Positions 53,347 to 62,308 of a stretch of DNA of 64,000 bases are shown one piece after another. Each line of letters begins with the position of its first letter. The first letter of the stretch is position 1. The stretch spans positions 1-64,000 of the forward strand of contig CAKUOV010000004.1 in NCBI GenBank assembly GCA_934670115.1, in the 5' to 3' direction. The notes beneath the pieces are model-generated. The model was given only the letters and a program-made list of their open reading frames with translations, did no database searches and was not told where the DNA came from. A program made the position numbers and the translations under genes. This stretch comes from an uncultured Eggerthellaceae bacterium (lineage in GTDB: Bacteria; Actinomycetota; Coriobacteriia; Coriobacteriales; Eggerthellaceae).

Positions 53347-54885
53347 ATGAACGATGCTGCTTCCGATTCGCTGTTTGCGCGTCTGCGTTATTTGTGGGCG
53401 AATCTTTTTCCGGCGATTGTGGGACTGGCGTTTGCGCGCGGCGGTTTGATTGTTGCGTGTTATGGCAGCTATACCGATACCGATCAGGGGATTTTCACCG
53501 ATGGCTCCATGTTGGTGACGCTTGTCGTTATGACGGTCCTTGTGGCGGTCCTTGCAGTGAAAAAATGCCAGTTGCGCGAAGAGACGATTTCTGCGCTCAT
53601 GTGGGTGTGCATTGCCGTTGAGGCACTGGTTCTTATTGCCCTAGGCGCAATGGACTTGCATGGGGCGGTCAGCGTTACGGAACGGTTTATTTTGAGCTGC
53701 ATTATCACGTTCTTTGCTTCGTGCGCTATGATGTATTGGCTGCGTTTTGCCTGTTCAACGGGTGCTGTTGCTTCGGCATTCATTGTGTTTGCGGCGCTTG
53801 CGTTAAGCGAGGTTGCGTTATTCCTTTGCGCTTCATTTTCGTTTATTCTCCCCAGTCTTGATGAGTTTGCGGCTGTTGTGTTGGTTCTGATTCAGTGTCC
53901 TTGCATAACGTTTGCGCGTCAACATCCTTTTGCTTTTTCGCTTTTTGTTGAAGAAGACGAAGGGGATTTTTTCTCATTTTCAGGCACGTTTTTACCGCAT
54001 CGAGAGTTTTTGGTTGTGTGCGCGTTGGGCATTGGGTGTCTTGCGGTGGTCGTGGGGTTCTTGCGCGGCTATCCCAGCGGTCACGCAATTTCTTTCACGC
54101 CGTCCACGCGGTTGCTGTATGGCGTGCTGACCATTGCGTTGTGCTTCCTATTTGCCGCGGCAATTGTGCGCGGCCGGAAAAACATTATGACTGTAGGTAT
54201 GTTTTTGCTGATGGAGGCGTTAGCATGTCTAGCGCTGCTGCTTTTTACGGCGTTCCCTGGCAATCTTGAATACGGTGCCGTTGCAGTAACGGTGCTTAAC
54301 GCGATGATGGTTGTTTTCAACTGGTATGTGATCATGGCGTTTATGAAGGCTGGCTGGCGCGATCCGTATTACTATGCGTTGGGCGGCTGGATTGTGTGGC
54401 TGGGCGCTCGTGCGCTGTCGCGCATGGTGCTGCTTGCCCTGGGCACGCTTATGAATCCTGATTTTGCCAGTGCGTTCATGGGGGCATTTTTGGTGGCATC
54501 GACGCAAATCGTGTTGTGTGGCATGCTTAAAGTGAAAAGCGTTTGCCTTAAGCGTGTTGAGAATCCCACAGCGCAAATCGAGGCTCATGATCCAAAGATG
54601 ATGCGCCTTATGGGCCTAGACAAAGAAGCACCCAAGACATTGCCTGAGATTCGTCGCGATGCGACCGAACGAAGCATCGAGCAAATGTCCCAGCACTTTA
54701 TGCTCACGGCGCGCGAAAAAGAAGTGCTCACGCTGTATGCCTTGGGGTATACGCAAAAGCATGTCGCCGAAGAGCTGGTTATTTCGAAAGATACAGCGCA
54801 TGCTCATATCAAGCGCATCTACGAGAAAACTGATATGCATTCGCGCCAGGAAATTCTGGATTACCTTAACACCTATACCGGCTAG
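53347..54885 (+). CDS. LuxR-family regulator with multi-pass membrane N-terminus
   Basis: A 512-residue regulator of the same architecture as the one at 959. Residues ~15-400 are about twelve hydrophobic segments; then come a short linker and a C-terminal LuxR HTH at ~450-508 (LTAREKEVLTLYALGYTQKHVAEELVISK). AAGGGGATTG precedes the ATG. It is divergent from the NifU-like gene and close to the oxidoreductase and molybdoenzyme genes, with similar C/G dyads in both control regions, so regulation of those genes is plausible. Confidence 0.87.
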   Translation: MNDAASDSLFARLRYLWANLFPAIVGLAFARGGLIVACYGSYTDTDQGIFTDGSMLVTLVVMTVLVAVLAVKKCQLREETISALMWVCIAVEALVLIALGAMDLHGAVSVTERFILSCIITFFASCAMMYWLRFACSTGAVASAFIVFAALALSEVALFLCASFSFILPSLDEFAAVVLVLIQCPCITFARQHPFAFSLFVEEDEGDFFSFSGTFLPHREFLVVCALGIGCLAVVVGFLRGYPSGHAISFTPSTRLLYGVLTIALCFLFAAAIVRGRKNIMTVGMFLLMEALACLALLLFTAFPGNLEYGAVAVTVLNAMMVVFNWYVIMAFMKAGWRDPYYYALGGWIVWLGARALSRMVLLALGTLMNPDFASAFMGAFLVASTQIVLCGMLKVKSVCLKRVENPTAQIEAHDPKMMRLMGLDKEAPKTLPEIRRDATERSIEQMSQHFMLTAREKEVLTLYALGYTQKHVAEELVISKDTAHAHIKRIYEKTDMHSRQEILDYLNTYTG

Positions 54886-54919
54886 CTGCACTGAGTAGCA
54901 CGATGACGGGCGCTCGTGC

Positions 54920-55275
54920 CAACGAGTGTTCGCGCTGGCGAGCATCTCATTTGTTGTCAAATTACCCCACCTTTTGTCAACAAAAGGGACCTGTTGTTGG
55001 AAAAACAACCCAAAATTCGGGCAAATCGACGATAGGGGGTGGTTCCAGCTCTCTATCGATTGACTCCCAGCAAACACCGCTCTGCGAAGGAAAAACGGTG
55101 CAACCCTGTGACCTGGGGAAACGCAACCTATTGCTCTTAGCACCTCTGCTTGTTGTCCCAGACAGCCCGAATTGCACACGCAAACTACTCTCAATCGTCG
55201 ATTTGCCCGAGTTCACCCCCTGTTTTCCAACAAGAGGGGGTGCGCGGCGGTGTTCGGCAAGGTGAAACGACGGGC
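54920..55275. repeat. Inverted-core repeat family, copy B
   Basis: Same left-to-right flanks as copy A: hairpin (54949-54986), TGTTGTTGGAAAAACAACCC, GGGCAAATCGACGAT (55019), a 164-base core, CGTCGATTTGCCC (55196), ACCCCCTGTTTTCCAACAAG, and a right flank ending near GACGGG. The core reads in the opposite direction to copy A. It fills the 423-base gap between the LuxR and thioesterase genes, and no gene is supported there. Confidence 0.85.
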
Positions 55276-55308
55276 ATCTTGTGCGTTCTGACGCTCTCGC
55301 TTCGGTTT

Positions 55309-56037
55309 TTAGTATCCCATAAGGCAGTTGAAGTTAACTTCGCCTTCTGCATTGACGCCTTTGACGTGCGTTCCCAGTTCATCTTCCATCGTGAAGATAT
55401 TCACAGGATGACCAGGCAGAATCTCCTTGCGGTAGTCGATTTGCAGCGTGCGTACCGGCCTGTCCTGCGTGGGCGAGGCAACATTTTGCGTGTAATCGAT
55501 GTAGCGTGCGTTGTTCACGTGCAGGTTGAAATCGATGTCGGAAAACTGCGGCATAATAACAGCAGTGGGCTGCTCGCCTGCTTCGAAATCCTTGATCTTT
55601 CGCAGTTTGCCCGAAAACATGCGGCCGGGAAGAAAATCAGTCGGGCCGTCGTAGTTTGCCAGCACAGACGCAATGCCCCTGGTTTCAATGTCAAGCAGCA
55701 GCCATTCCGACGTGCCCTTTGCCAGCATATTGCCGTCTAGGTCGCTTAAGGAATAATCGCGCTGAATGTTCAGGCGCGACGCGCTGTGCGGCCACGTGCG
55801 CACGCAAACCTCCTGATGAGGCTTGTATACGGCATCGGGGAAGAACTCGAGCTTCTGGCGCACGACCACCCAAAACACGCCCTTTTTCTGCAAATCCTCA
55901 AAGCCAATTCCCATTTCCACGCTATGCTCGGTGGCAAGATCCTGGAAAAGATCCAACACAGCACTCGCGCGCAGCTGTTTATAGCAGTTGAAATCGGTCA
56001 GGCGCAGTTTGCAGATTTGCTCTTTGTACAGTTCCAT
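55309..56037 (-). CDS. Acyl-ACP thioesterase
   Basis: A 242-residue double-hotdog thioesterase of the FatA/FatB family. The first hotdog has YKQLRASAVLDLFQDLATEHS and RTWPHSASRLNIQRDYSL; the second has DIDFNLHVNNARYIDYTQN, with the Asp/Asn/His catalytic arrangement. It releases fatty acids from acyl-carrier protein. GAAGGAACGCCC precedes the ATG. A TetR regulator gene lies upstream on the same strand. Confidence 0.88.
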   Translation of the reverse strand: MELYKEQICKLRLTDFNCYKQLRASAVLDLFQDLATEHSVEMGIGFEDLQKKGVFWVVVRQKLEFFPDAVYKPHQEVCVRTWPHSASRLNIQRDYSLSDLDGNMLAKGTSEWLLLDIETRGIASVLANYDGPTDFLPGRMFSGKLRKIKDFEAGEQPTAVIMPQFSDIDFNLHVNNARYIDYTQNVASPTQDRPVRTLQIDYRKEILPGHPVNIFTMEDELGTHVKGVNAEGEVNFNCLMGY

Positions 56038-56219
56038 GGGCGTTCCTTCGAAATGTGCGTTTGGGTTCTTGCTTGTGGTTGTGCGGGCGCGCTGGCAGCT
56101 CGCCGCGCGTGCCTGCTCACTCCATAAGCTCGGAGAGCAAGTTTACTCGTTTTTCGTGTAGTTGTGCATTTAGAAGAAAAAGAACAGGGAAGAAAAAACG
56201 AAAACGGAAGGCGCGCCTT

Positions 56220-56798
56220 CTATCGCGCGGCGTTTTTAATGGCGGTGTCGTATACCAGATGCCCCAGTTCATAAGCGGAAAGCCCCTGCGGGTCCTGCAG
56301 CCATTGGCTGATCATGGCAAGGCTCCCTGCAAGCGTAAACTCCAAAATCAAGTTGATTTCCTGCTCGCTACGCTGCGATTCTCCCTGGTCGATAACGTAG
56401 CGCTTCCAAAGAGGCTTCAGCACTTCTTTCAAGCGCAGGGCGAAAGACGGGTCGCCTTGCGGGCCTAACAGCACCACGATAAAGCGCTTGTTGCGTTCGT
56501 AGAACAGCACGACGTCTTTCAGGGCAGCAATGCGCGCAAGTTTTCCCGCATCTTTCGTCAGATGCATCATGCAGCTTTCAACGCAGGTGGCAACATCTTG
56601 CAAAAGGGCGGATTCAACGTCTTCTAAAAGCTCGTAAACATCGTGAAAGTGCAGGTAGAATGTGTTGCGATGGTACCCCGCGCGGTCGCACACCTGTGCC
56701 ACCGTGATTTTATTCACCGGCGTTTCGGCGTACAGGCTCCAAAAGGCTTGGATAAACTCCTGTTTTGTGCGGGCGGTTTTTTCGGGCTGTTTTCTCAT
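56220..56798 (-). CDS. TetR-family regulator
   Basis: A 192-residue regulator with an N-terminal HTH (VNKITVAQVCDRAGYHRNTFYLHF) and a helical C-terminal domain ending in LAGSLAMISQWLQDPQGLSAYELG, typical of the TetR_C group seen in Firmicutes and Coriobacteria. No strong ribosome site was found, so the start (56798, or GTG 56804) is uncertain. It lies downstream of the ABC importer genes and upstream of the thioesterase gene; either may be its target. Confidence 0.8.
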   Translation of the reverse strand: MRKQPEKTARTKQEFIQAFWSLYAETPVNKITVAQVCDRAGYHRNTFYLHFHDVYELLEDVESALLQDVATCVESCMMHLTKDAGKLARIAALKDVVLFYERNKRFIVVLLGPQGDPSFALRLKEVLKPLWKRYVIDQGESQRSEQEINLILEFTLAGSLAMISQWLQDPQGLSAYELGHLVYDTAIKNAAR

Positions 56799-56908
56799 GG
56801 GCACATCATAGCATGGTGTCGCGCGCGAAAGCCAAGGCAGCGCGCCGAAGGACGTGAAAGGCCCAGGAGAAGACGTAGCGCACTAGGGCATTCGGCGGCT
56901 TGCTGCCG

Positions 56909-57649
56909 TTATTTATGCGAAAGACGTCGTTCTATCAGGTCAAACAGCTCGTAGAAAATCACGCCTAAAAGTGCCAGCGCTACAATGCCAGCGAACATGC
57001 GCGGATAATTCACCATACCCCAGCTGTTCATGATGAAGTAACCCAAGCCAGTGGAGCCGGCAATTGCTTCTGCGAAGAACAGCACGGCAATGGCCACGGC
57101 GCTGCTCACGCGCAGTGTGGTGAAAAGCTGCGGCATGGTTGCGGGGAAAATCACATGATGTGTCAGTTGGATGCGTGTGGCACCCAGTGAGCGAACGGAT
57201 ATGAGCAGGTCGTCGGGGATATTTTTCGCTGCGTCGCGCATGACAACGACCACCTGGAAAAACACGGTGAGCGTGATGAGTGTGATTTTCAGCTCGCTGC
57301 CAAAGCCTAAAAGCACCAGCAAAATGGGCAGCAACACGATTTTGGGGATGGGATACAGAATGTAGAGGGCGGGCGCGAGCAACTGATCGAGTTTCTTGCA
57401 GCGTCCGAATGCCAACCCCACGGGCGTACCCAGCACGGTGCCCAGCAGAAGCGAGGCACCCACGCGTTGGAAACTGATGCCGAAATCGGGTGCTAAATCG
57501 CCCGCGTATTGCAGGCACACCGAAAGAGCTTCGGCGGGAATGGGCAGGGCGGGCGTTGCCAGAATGAGCGCGGTGATATGCCATCCTGCCAGGACAAATA
57601 TGAGAGAAACAATAAGGCAAAACGCCTTCCATAAGACCTTATTCTGCAT
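56909..57649 (-). CDS. ABC transporter permease (SsuC/TauC family)
   Basis: A 246-residue permease with six membrane segments and the cytoplasmic coupling loop near EAIAGSTGLGYFIMNSWG. GRCKKLDQLLAPALYILYPIPKIVLLPI contains the SsuC/TauC/ThiX-type hallmark PIPKIVLLP. The start at 57649 (AGAGGAATTCC before it) overlaps the ATPase gene by 11 bases; longer upstream frames are ruled out by that overlap. Imports a small organic solute with the neighbouring ATPase and binding protein. Confidence 0.9.
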   Translation of the reverse strand: MQNKVLWKAFCLIVSLIFVLAGWHITALILATPALPIPAEALSVCLQYAGDLAPDFGISFQRVGASLLLGTVLGTPVGLAFGRCKKLDQLLAPALYILYPIPKIVLLPILLVLLGFGSELKITLITLTVFFQVVVVMRDAAKNIPDDLLISVRSLGATRIQLTHHVIFPATMPQLFTTLRVSSAVAIAVLFFAEAIAGSTGLGYFIMNSWGMVNYPRMFAGIVALALLGVIFYELFDLIERRLSHK

Positions 57650-58469
57650 GGAATTCCTCTTTTCGCGCTGCTTCGGGTTCGTCCGTGCTTTCGATGGGTG
57701 CGCCGCCATGGGAGGCGTCGCCGCCGGCATCGGCGCACCCACGTTCGAGCGCCGCACGCACGGCCTTGCATTGTGCGAAAAACTCGTCGGTGTTGCGATA
57801 TGCAGCGCTTCCCATGCAAGGATTGCTGATGTGCGCCACAATGCGCCCTGGTCGCGGTGCCATGACCATAATGCGTTGCCCCAGATAAACCGCCTCTTCA
57901 ATGGAGTGTGTCACTAAAAGCTGGGTGTAGCGCTTTTCTTTCCAAAGGGAAAGCAGCGTATCTTGCATTTCCTCGCGCAGCAGCGCATCAAGAGCGCTGA
58001 GCGGCTCGTCCATAAGCAGCGTGTCAATGTCGCACGCCAGCGCGCGAGCGATTGCCAGGCGCTGTTGCATGCCGCCAGAGAGCCGCGCAGGGTAACTCTT
58101 GGCAAAATCCTTCAGTCCAACGCGCTGCAGCGCTTCAAGCGTGCGTTCTTTGCGTTGGTTTGCGGGCACTTTTTGAATACGAAGTCCCAGCTCGGCATTC
58201 GCATATACCGTTTTCCAGGGAAGAAGGCCGAAGTTTTGCAGGATGAGGGCGGTTTGCTTGCGCGGTTTTTCGATGGGTGCGCCATCGACCAGTACGCGCC
58301 CGCCGTTCGGACGGATGAGTCCCGCGGCCAACCGCAGCATGCTGGATTTCCCGCAGCCGGATGGTCCGATGATTGCAAGTGATTGCCCGCTTTCGACCTG
58401 CAAGTTTAAGTGCTGCAACGCGTGCAGCTTGTCGTAAGAAAGCTCAACGTTTTCAAATGTTAGGGACAT
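57639..58469 (-). CDS. ABC transporter ATP-binding protein (SsuB/TauB family)
   Basis: A 276-residue ATPase: Walker A GPSGCGKSS, Q-loop ILQNFGLLPWKTVYAN, signature LSGGMQQRLAIARAL, Walker B LLMDEPLSALD, H-loop LVTHSIEEAV. LLPWKTV is typical of nitrate/sulfonate/taurine-type importers. The C-terminal ~60 residues beyond the H-loop form an Ala/Gly-rich, acidic tail that is not part of the core fold. Overlaps the permease gene. Confidence 0.93.
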   Translation of the reverse strand: MSLTFENVELSYDKLHALQHLNLQVESGQSLAIIGPSGCGKSSMLRLAAGLIRPNGGRVLVDGAPIEKPRKQTALILQNFGLLPWKTVYANAELGLRIQKVPANQRKERTLEALQRVGLKDFAKSYPARLSGGMQQRLAIARALACDIDTLLMDEPLSALDALLREEMQDTLLSLWKEKRYTQLLVTHSIEEAVYLGQRIMVMAPRPGRIVAHISNPCMGSAAYRNTDEFFAQCKAVRAALERGCADAGGDASHGGAPIESTDEPEAARKEEFHAE

Positions 58470-58517
58470 AAGCGGCCTTTTCCGGGAAGGATGTGATAAG
58501 GAATGGGGATACGACAA

Positions 58518-58550
58518 GGAACCTAAGGCGCGTGAAGCGCCCCAGGTTCC
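58518..58550 (-). other. Intercistronic hairpin between binding protein and ATPase genes
   Basis: GGAACCT-AA-GGCGC / GCGCC-CC-AGGTTCC, a stable stem without a T-run, between the substrate-binding protein and ATPase genes. Such hairpins often stabilise the upstream message so that the binding protein is made in excess; that role is inferred. Confidence 0.6.
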
Positions 58551-58597
58551 CTGCAAGTGGTTCGAGTTGATGCTCCAAAGTCTCTTGCACGAACAGC

Positions 58598-59584
58598 CTA
58601 GCGTCCTTGGAAGCAGCCGGTCGCAGCATCGTACGAAATGCTGGTGGCCAGGTAGCCCTTGTTTGCCATCCAGGTCAAAACAGCGTCAATCATGTGCTGT
58701 TCAGGCAGTTCAGCGGCGGGATAGCTGCTTACGGCATACGTTTGGGCAATGCTTTCAGGCAGCGACGCCTTCTGCGCCAGCAGCGCGCGATAAGAATCGG
58801 GGTTTGCGTTGATGTGCGCCACGGCAGCATCCCAAGCGCGCGCGAAGGCGTTTACGGTGTCGGTTGAAATCGCATTCTTGCACGAAATCATGACGGACTG
58901 GGAAATGTTGTCGCCCGTGGTGTCGTCGGCCACAACGGTGAAGCCCGATGCCTCACCGAGCGCCAGCAGCGAGGCGGGAAGTGCCGCAGCCTTCACGGTG
59001 CCGGCGGCCATTGCCTGGTAGCGCACGGGAAGCTTTTGCAGCTCCTCGGTTTTCACCTGATCGGCGGCAACGCCAGCGCGTTCGAACAGCGTGTCCATCA
59101 CGTACTCCAAAATGGTGTTCGAGCCCACGCCCACGGGCACGCCCGCCAAATCGGTCAGGCTCTTGATATCGGGGTTAGCAGTCATAATGCCAAAGCGTCC
59201 CTGGCTTGCATCGGCGCCCAGCGCGACCCAGCGAATCTGCACGTCAGCGCCTGATGCGTAGAGGCTGGCGGTGACCATGGGGTCGGTCATGGCAAAGTCA
59301 ACGCTTCCCGAAGAAACGGCCGCAATCAGCTCAGATGCGCTTTGGAACACGGCAATTTCGGCATCAAGATTCTCATTGGCGAACAGGTCTTCTTCCTGCG
59401 CCACCCAGCAGGGCAAGATATCTTCGGTCGCAAGCGTACCGACAACGATTTTCGTTGCGGCGGAGGCGGTGCCGGCGTTGCTGGCTGCACCCGCTTCTTC
59501 GGATGCGCCGTTGTTAGCGACACAGCCGACAAACGTGATAAGGCAGCAAAGGCATAAGGCCAGCTCGATCAAGTGCTTTTTCAT
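58598..59584 (-). CDS. ABC transporter substrate-binding lipoprotein (NMT1/SsuA-like)
   Basis: A 328-residue lipoprotein. The signal MKKHLIELALCLCCLITFVGC ends in a lipobox cysteine. The mature part follows the SsuA/NMT1 fold: LATEDILPCWVAQEEDLFANE, SGSVDFAMTDPMVTASLYASG, LAGVPVGVGSNTILEYVMD. Ligands of relatives include sulfonates, nitrate, pyrimidine precursors and riboflavin; this one cannot be assigned. AAGAAGGATTCTC precedes the ATG at 59584; the frame continues upstream through a purine-rich tract that is not a real N-terminus. Confidence 0.88.
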   Translation of the reverse strand: MKKHLIELALCLCCLITFVGCVANNGASEEAGAASNAGTASAATKIVVGTLATEDILPCWVAQEEDLFANENLDAEIAVFQSASELIAAVSSGSVDFAMTDPMVTASLYASGADVQIRWVALGADASQGRFGIMTANPDIKSLTDLAGVPVGVGSNTILEYVMDTLFERAGVAADQVKTEELQKLPVRYQAMAAGTVKAAALPASLLALGEASGFTVVADDTTGDNISQSVMISCKNAISTDTVNAFARAWDAAVAHINANPDSYRALLAQKASLPESIAQTYAVSSYPAAELPEQHMIDAVLTWMANKGYLATSISYDAATGCFQGR

Positions 59585-60091
59585 GAGAATCCTTCTTTTC
59601 GTATTTGCATTGCTTCTATTATTCCAGGTGAGCGGCTGCGCTATCAATGGACAAAATGCACCTGACTGTTCATTTTGGGAGTGGGGAAGTCTTTGTTGCG
59701 TGCTTCCGCCTCTTCCTTCTTCTCCCGCATGCCCCGCGCCTCCTCTGTATCCCTTTGCTTTCCGTTCCCTGCCCGCCCTTCGCTCTCTTCTTCCGCCCCG
59801 CCTCTTCATTCCTCCTCCGCACCCCTTTTCCACGTTGTTCTTCTGCCCCTCATGATAAAAAGAGGGTACTTTTCTGTGGGTTTGCTGAAGCTAACTTTTT
59901 TACGACCTGGGGAAATGTTGAAAAATTTCCTTACGTTTCGTAAAAATCCACAGAAAAGTGGGGTGTTTTTATCATCGGTAAATTTGTTTGTTCGCAAAGT
60001 TGCCCGCGCGCAGCGCTCGAACAAAGCTATACTGGGCTGTGCTTGAAACAGGCAATGCATCCAGGCGGCAGGCAATACGAAAGGTACTTCG
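59585..60091. other. Intergenic region with pyrimidine tract and long palindrome
   Basis: 507 bases between divergent genes. From about 59695 to 59835 the plus strand is almost entirely C and T (purine-rich on the strand of the lipoprotein gene). From 59854 to 59973 a ~120-bp palindrome has arms GATAAAAA..CTTTTCTGTGG and CCACAGAAAAG..TTTTTATC, with an inner stem GGAAAT / ATTTCC. The palindrome could act as a bidirectional terminator or a repeat. No gene is supported. Confidence 0.55.
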
Positions 60092-60616
60092 GTGACAGAT
60101 TCGGCCCAAAAAGAGATGATCGACGTATACGATGCCAATGCTCATCCGCTGGGCATTGTTGCTCCGCGAAAAGGTCTATTCCTCAAAGAAGGCCAGTTCA
60201 TGCTCTATGTTTTGGGTTTGCTGCAAAACAAGGAAGGCAAGTATCTTATCACGCGTCGCAGCCTTGACAAAAAATGGGCTGCTGGTTGGTGGGAAGTTCC
60301 CGGTGGTGGCGTGTTAGCGGGAGAAACGCCTGTTCATGCGGTGAAACGAGAAGTTTTTGAAGAGGTTGGCATCAAGGTTGACACTTGCGAGGCGGAGCTG
60401 CTCTATCGCTATGAGAACGTGGACTTGGCGCGCGGCGATAACTACATCAACCACATCTTCCGCTTTGTGCTGGATTTCGATAAAAGCGAGGTAACCGTGC
60501 AGCCTGCCGAGGTGATTGATTTCACGTTTGCCTCGTGGGAGGACATCGAAAAACTCAGCGAACAGGGCATTTTCTTGCATTTTGAGCGTTTGCGCACGGC
60601 GCTTGGGAAGGCATAG
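60092..60616 (+). CDS. Nudix hydrolase (IPP isomerase-like subgroup)
   Basis: A 174-residue Nudix protein with the complete box GGGVLAGETPVHAVKREVFE followed by EVGI. The N-terminal IDVYDANAHPLGIVAPRKG and the following QFMLYVLGLLQNKEGKYLITRRS resemble the isopentenyl-diphosphate isomerase/YfcD-type subgroup, which has varied substrates. It starts at GTG, with ACGAAAGGTACTTC in front. Apparently monocistronic. Confidence 0.85.
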   Translation: MTDSAQKEMIDVYDANAHPLGIVAPRKGLFLKEGQFMLYVLGLLQNKEGKYLITRRSLDKKWAAGWWEVPGGGVLAGETPVHAVKREVFEEVGIKVDTCEAELLYRYENVDLARGDNYINHIFRFVLDFDKSEVTVQPAEVIDFTFASWEDIEKLSEQGIFLHFERLRTALGKA

Positions 60617-60772
60617 CTCGCTGGAGTGCGGACGAGTGCTGCGGACGGGCGGTGCTTCGAAGCGAGGACGGCGATAGGACGCAGAGCGCCAGGAGCGATC
60701 GATAAAGCGCAGGTCGTGGCGGCTTCTCGGCTCTCGTGGGCGCTTGCGAACGCTGGTAAACCTTCGCGCGCT

Positions 60773-61498
60773 CTAAGGCTCTTTCGGTGCGAACACCAGG
60801 CAGTCGTAGCGCACGGCTTTTCCGGCGAGGGAATACGATGGCTTGCGCTGTGCCAACCAAGGTCCTTTCGGCGGTCGTTTAATCACGATTTTTCGCGGAT
60901 GCGCCATGCATGCGGCATCAAGTAACCCCTGCTCATCGGCGCAAGGCGCTTCGAGCCCGTGGATAAGCTGGAATTTCTTCTTGACCGAGGCGCTTTTCGT
61001 GCGTGCCGGGAACATGGGGTCAAGCAAAATAACATCGGCGTGCATGGCCCCGCTAGCAAGCGCCGCAATGCTGTCCTCTTTGCGCAGCGTCATGCGCGCC
61101 ACCAGGGAGGATAGCCGTTCATCGTGCGCCGCACGCGCCAAGCCATCTTCCAGCAGCGCCGCTATCGTTTTGTCGCGCTCGAACATCACCACAGAAAAAC
61201 CCGCCGCCGCAAGCAGCAGGGAGTCTTCGCCCAAGCCTGCTGTTGCGTCCACAACAAGCAGGTCTTCGGTGGGGGCGCCTTTGATTTTCGCGGCTTTCAC
61301 CAGCAATTCTTGATGCACTTTGTTGGGGTTGATGCGAGCGATCATGCGCGTGAAGTCGGCGCGCAACTCCATGGTGCCGTTAGTGAGCGTTAGGCCTTCA
61401 GGCAGCTCGACAAGTCGCAGCACATCTTCGCAACAAAGGTCGTTGCTTGTGCTGCTGCTCTTATCGTTTTTCTTTGTCATGGGGTTCTGCTCGTTCAT
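60773..61498 (-). CDS. rsmJ: RsmJ-like 16S rRNA methyltransferase
   Basis: A 241-residue SAM methyltransferase. DLLVVDATAGLGEDSLLLAAAG is motif I of RsmJ, VILLDPMFPARTKSASVKKK carries the catalytic region (DPMFP), and RIVIKRPPKG follows. RsmJ methylates guanine 1516 of 16S rRNA in E. coli. The start is uncertain: ATG 61498 or 61480 are possible and neither has a strong ribosome site. It converges with the Nudix gene. Confidence 0.82.
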   Translation of the reverse strand: MNEQNPMTKKNDKSSSTSNDLCCEDVLRLVELPEGLTLTNGTMELRADFTRMIARINPNKVHQELLVKAAKIKGAPTEDLLVVDATAGLGEDSLLLAAAGFSVVMFERDKTIAALLEDGLARAAHDERLSSLVARMTLRKEDSIAALASGAMHADVILLDPMFPARTKSASVKKKFQLIHGLEAPCADEQGLLDAACMAHPRKIVIKRPPKGPWLAQRKPSYSLAGKAVRYDCLVFAPKEP

Positions 61499-61594
61499 GT
61501 CGGTAAAATGCCTGGTTGAGCGTCCGCTCAGCGGTGCAAAACGGCTAACTGCACGGACGTTCAATAGGCTATTAGTTCAAAACGCACTCAATTC

Positions 61595-62122
61595 CTAGCG
61601 GATAATGCGCACGTAATCATCCTTGCGCGGAGCCGCTGCGGGCAGCTCGGCCGCACGATAACCCAGCGCGCAGTGGCCAATGCCTTCGTACTCGCCTTCG
61701 ATGCCCCATTCAGCAAGCAACTGTTTTCCGAAGTCAGAGTCGAATTCTTCCTTCGCGCGATGAATCCAAATGCTGTCAACGCCCAGTGCGTGCGCGGCGT
61801 TCATCAAGTTGCCCATGACCAGGCTGCCGTCGTACACGTGCGTGGGAACATTTTTGTTTGCAAGCACAATGACAATGATGGGGGCACCATAGAAGGGGTC
61901 GAAGTCTGCATCCTTGCCCATAATGCGGGCGTTTTCGGCGGAAATCTTGTCGCGCAGCTCCTTGTTTTTCACAACCACCATCAGCGGCGATTGCTTTCCC
62001 ATGCCAGTTGCAGCGTACGTGCCCGCGCGCAGAATGGCCTGCAGCGTTTCCTCCGGCACGGTATCGGGCTTGAAATTGCGGCAGCTGCGACGCGTTTCCA
62101 AAACGTTTAAGGTCTCGTTCAT
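61595..62122 (-). CDS. Nitroreductase family protein
   Basis: A 175-residue flavoprotein-fold enzyme. RRSCRNFKPDTVPEETLQAILRAGTYA is the FMN-phosphate binding start of the family; GAPIIVIVLAN, LGVDSIWIHRAKEEF and the C-terminal IGHCALGYR complete it. Uses NAD(P)H and FMN to reduce nitro or quinone-like substrates. GAAAGGAATACC precedes the ATG. Confidence 0.9.
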   Translation of the reverse strand: MNETLNVLETRRSCRNFKPDTVPEETLQAILRAGTYAATGMGKQSPLMVVVKNKELRDKISAENARIMGKDADFDPFYGAPIIVIVLANKNVPTHVYDGSLVMGNLMNAAHALGVDSIWIHRAKEEFDSDFGKQLLAEWGIEGEYEGIGHCALGYRAAELPAAAPRKDDYVRIIR

Positions 62123-62308
62123 GGTATTCCTTTCTGTTCGCTTTGTGGCGGCTCTCTTGCCGATCTTTCCAGGTAAGGGGAAGGCGAAGAGGCCGCTGTT
62201 CTGTCTAACGATTGCTGTTATATCATCTCAACGAAAGTGTTTATTGCATGGCGGTTTCGCGAAGGCGGCTTCATTGCGCTGTTTGCGCGTGCAGCTTTGC
62301 GTCGCTTC

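Noticed and set aside
59585..59833. Long N-terminal extension of the binding lipoprotein
   Set aside because: The upstream frame is translated purine-rich tract (Gly, Arg, Glu), while the ATG at 59584 has a ribosome site and begins a normal lipoprotein signal.
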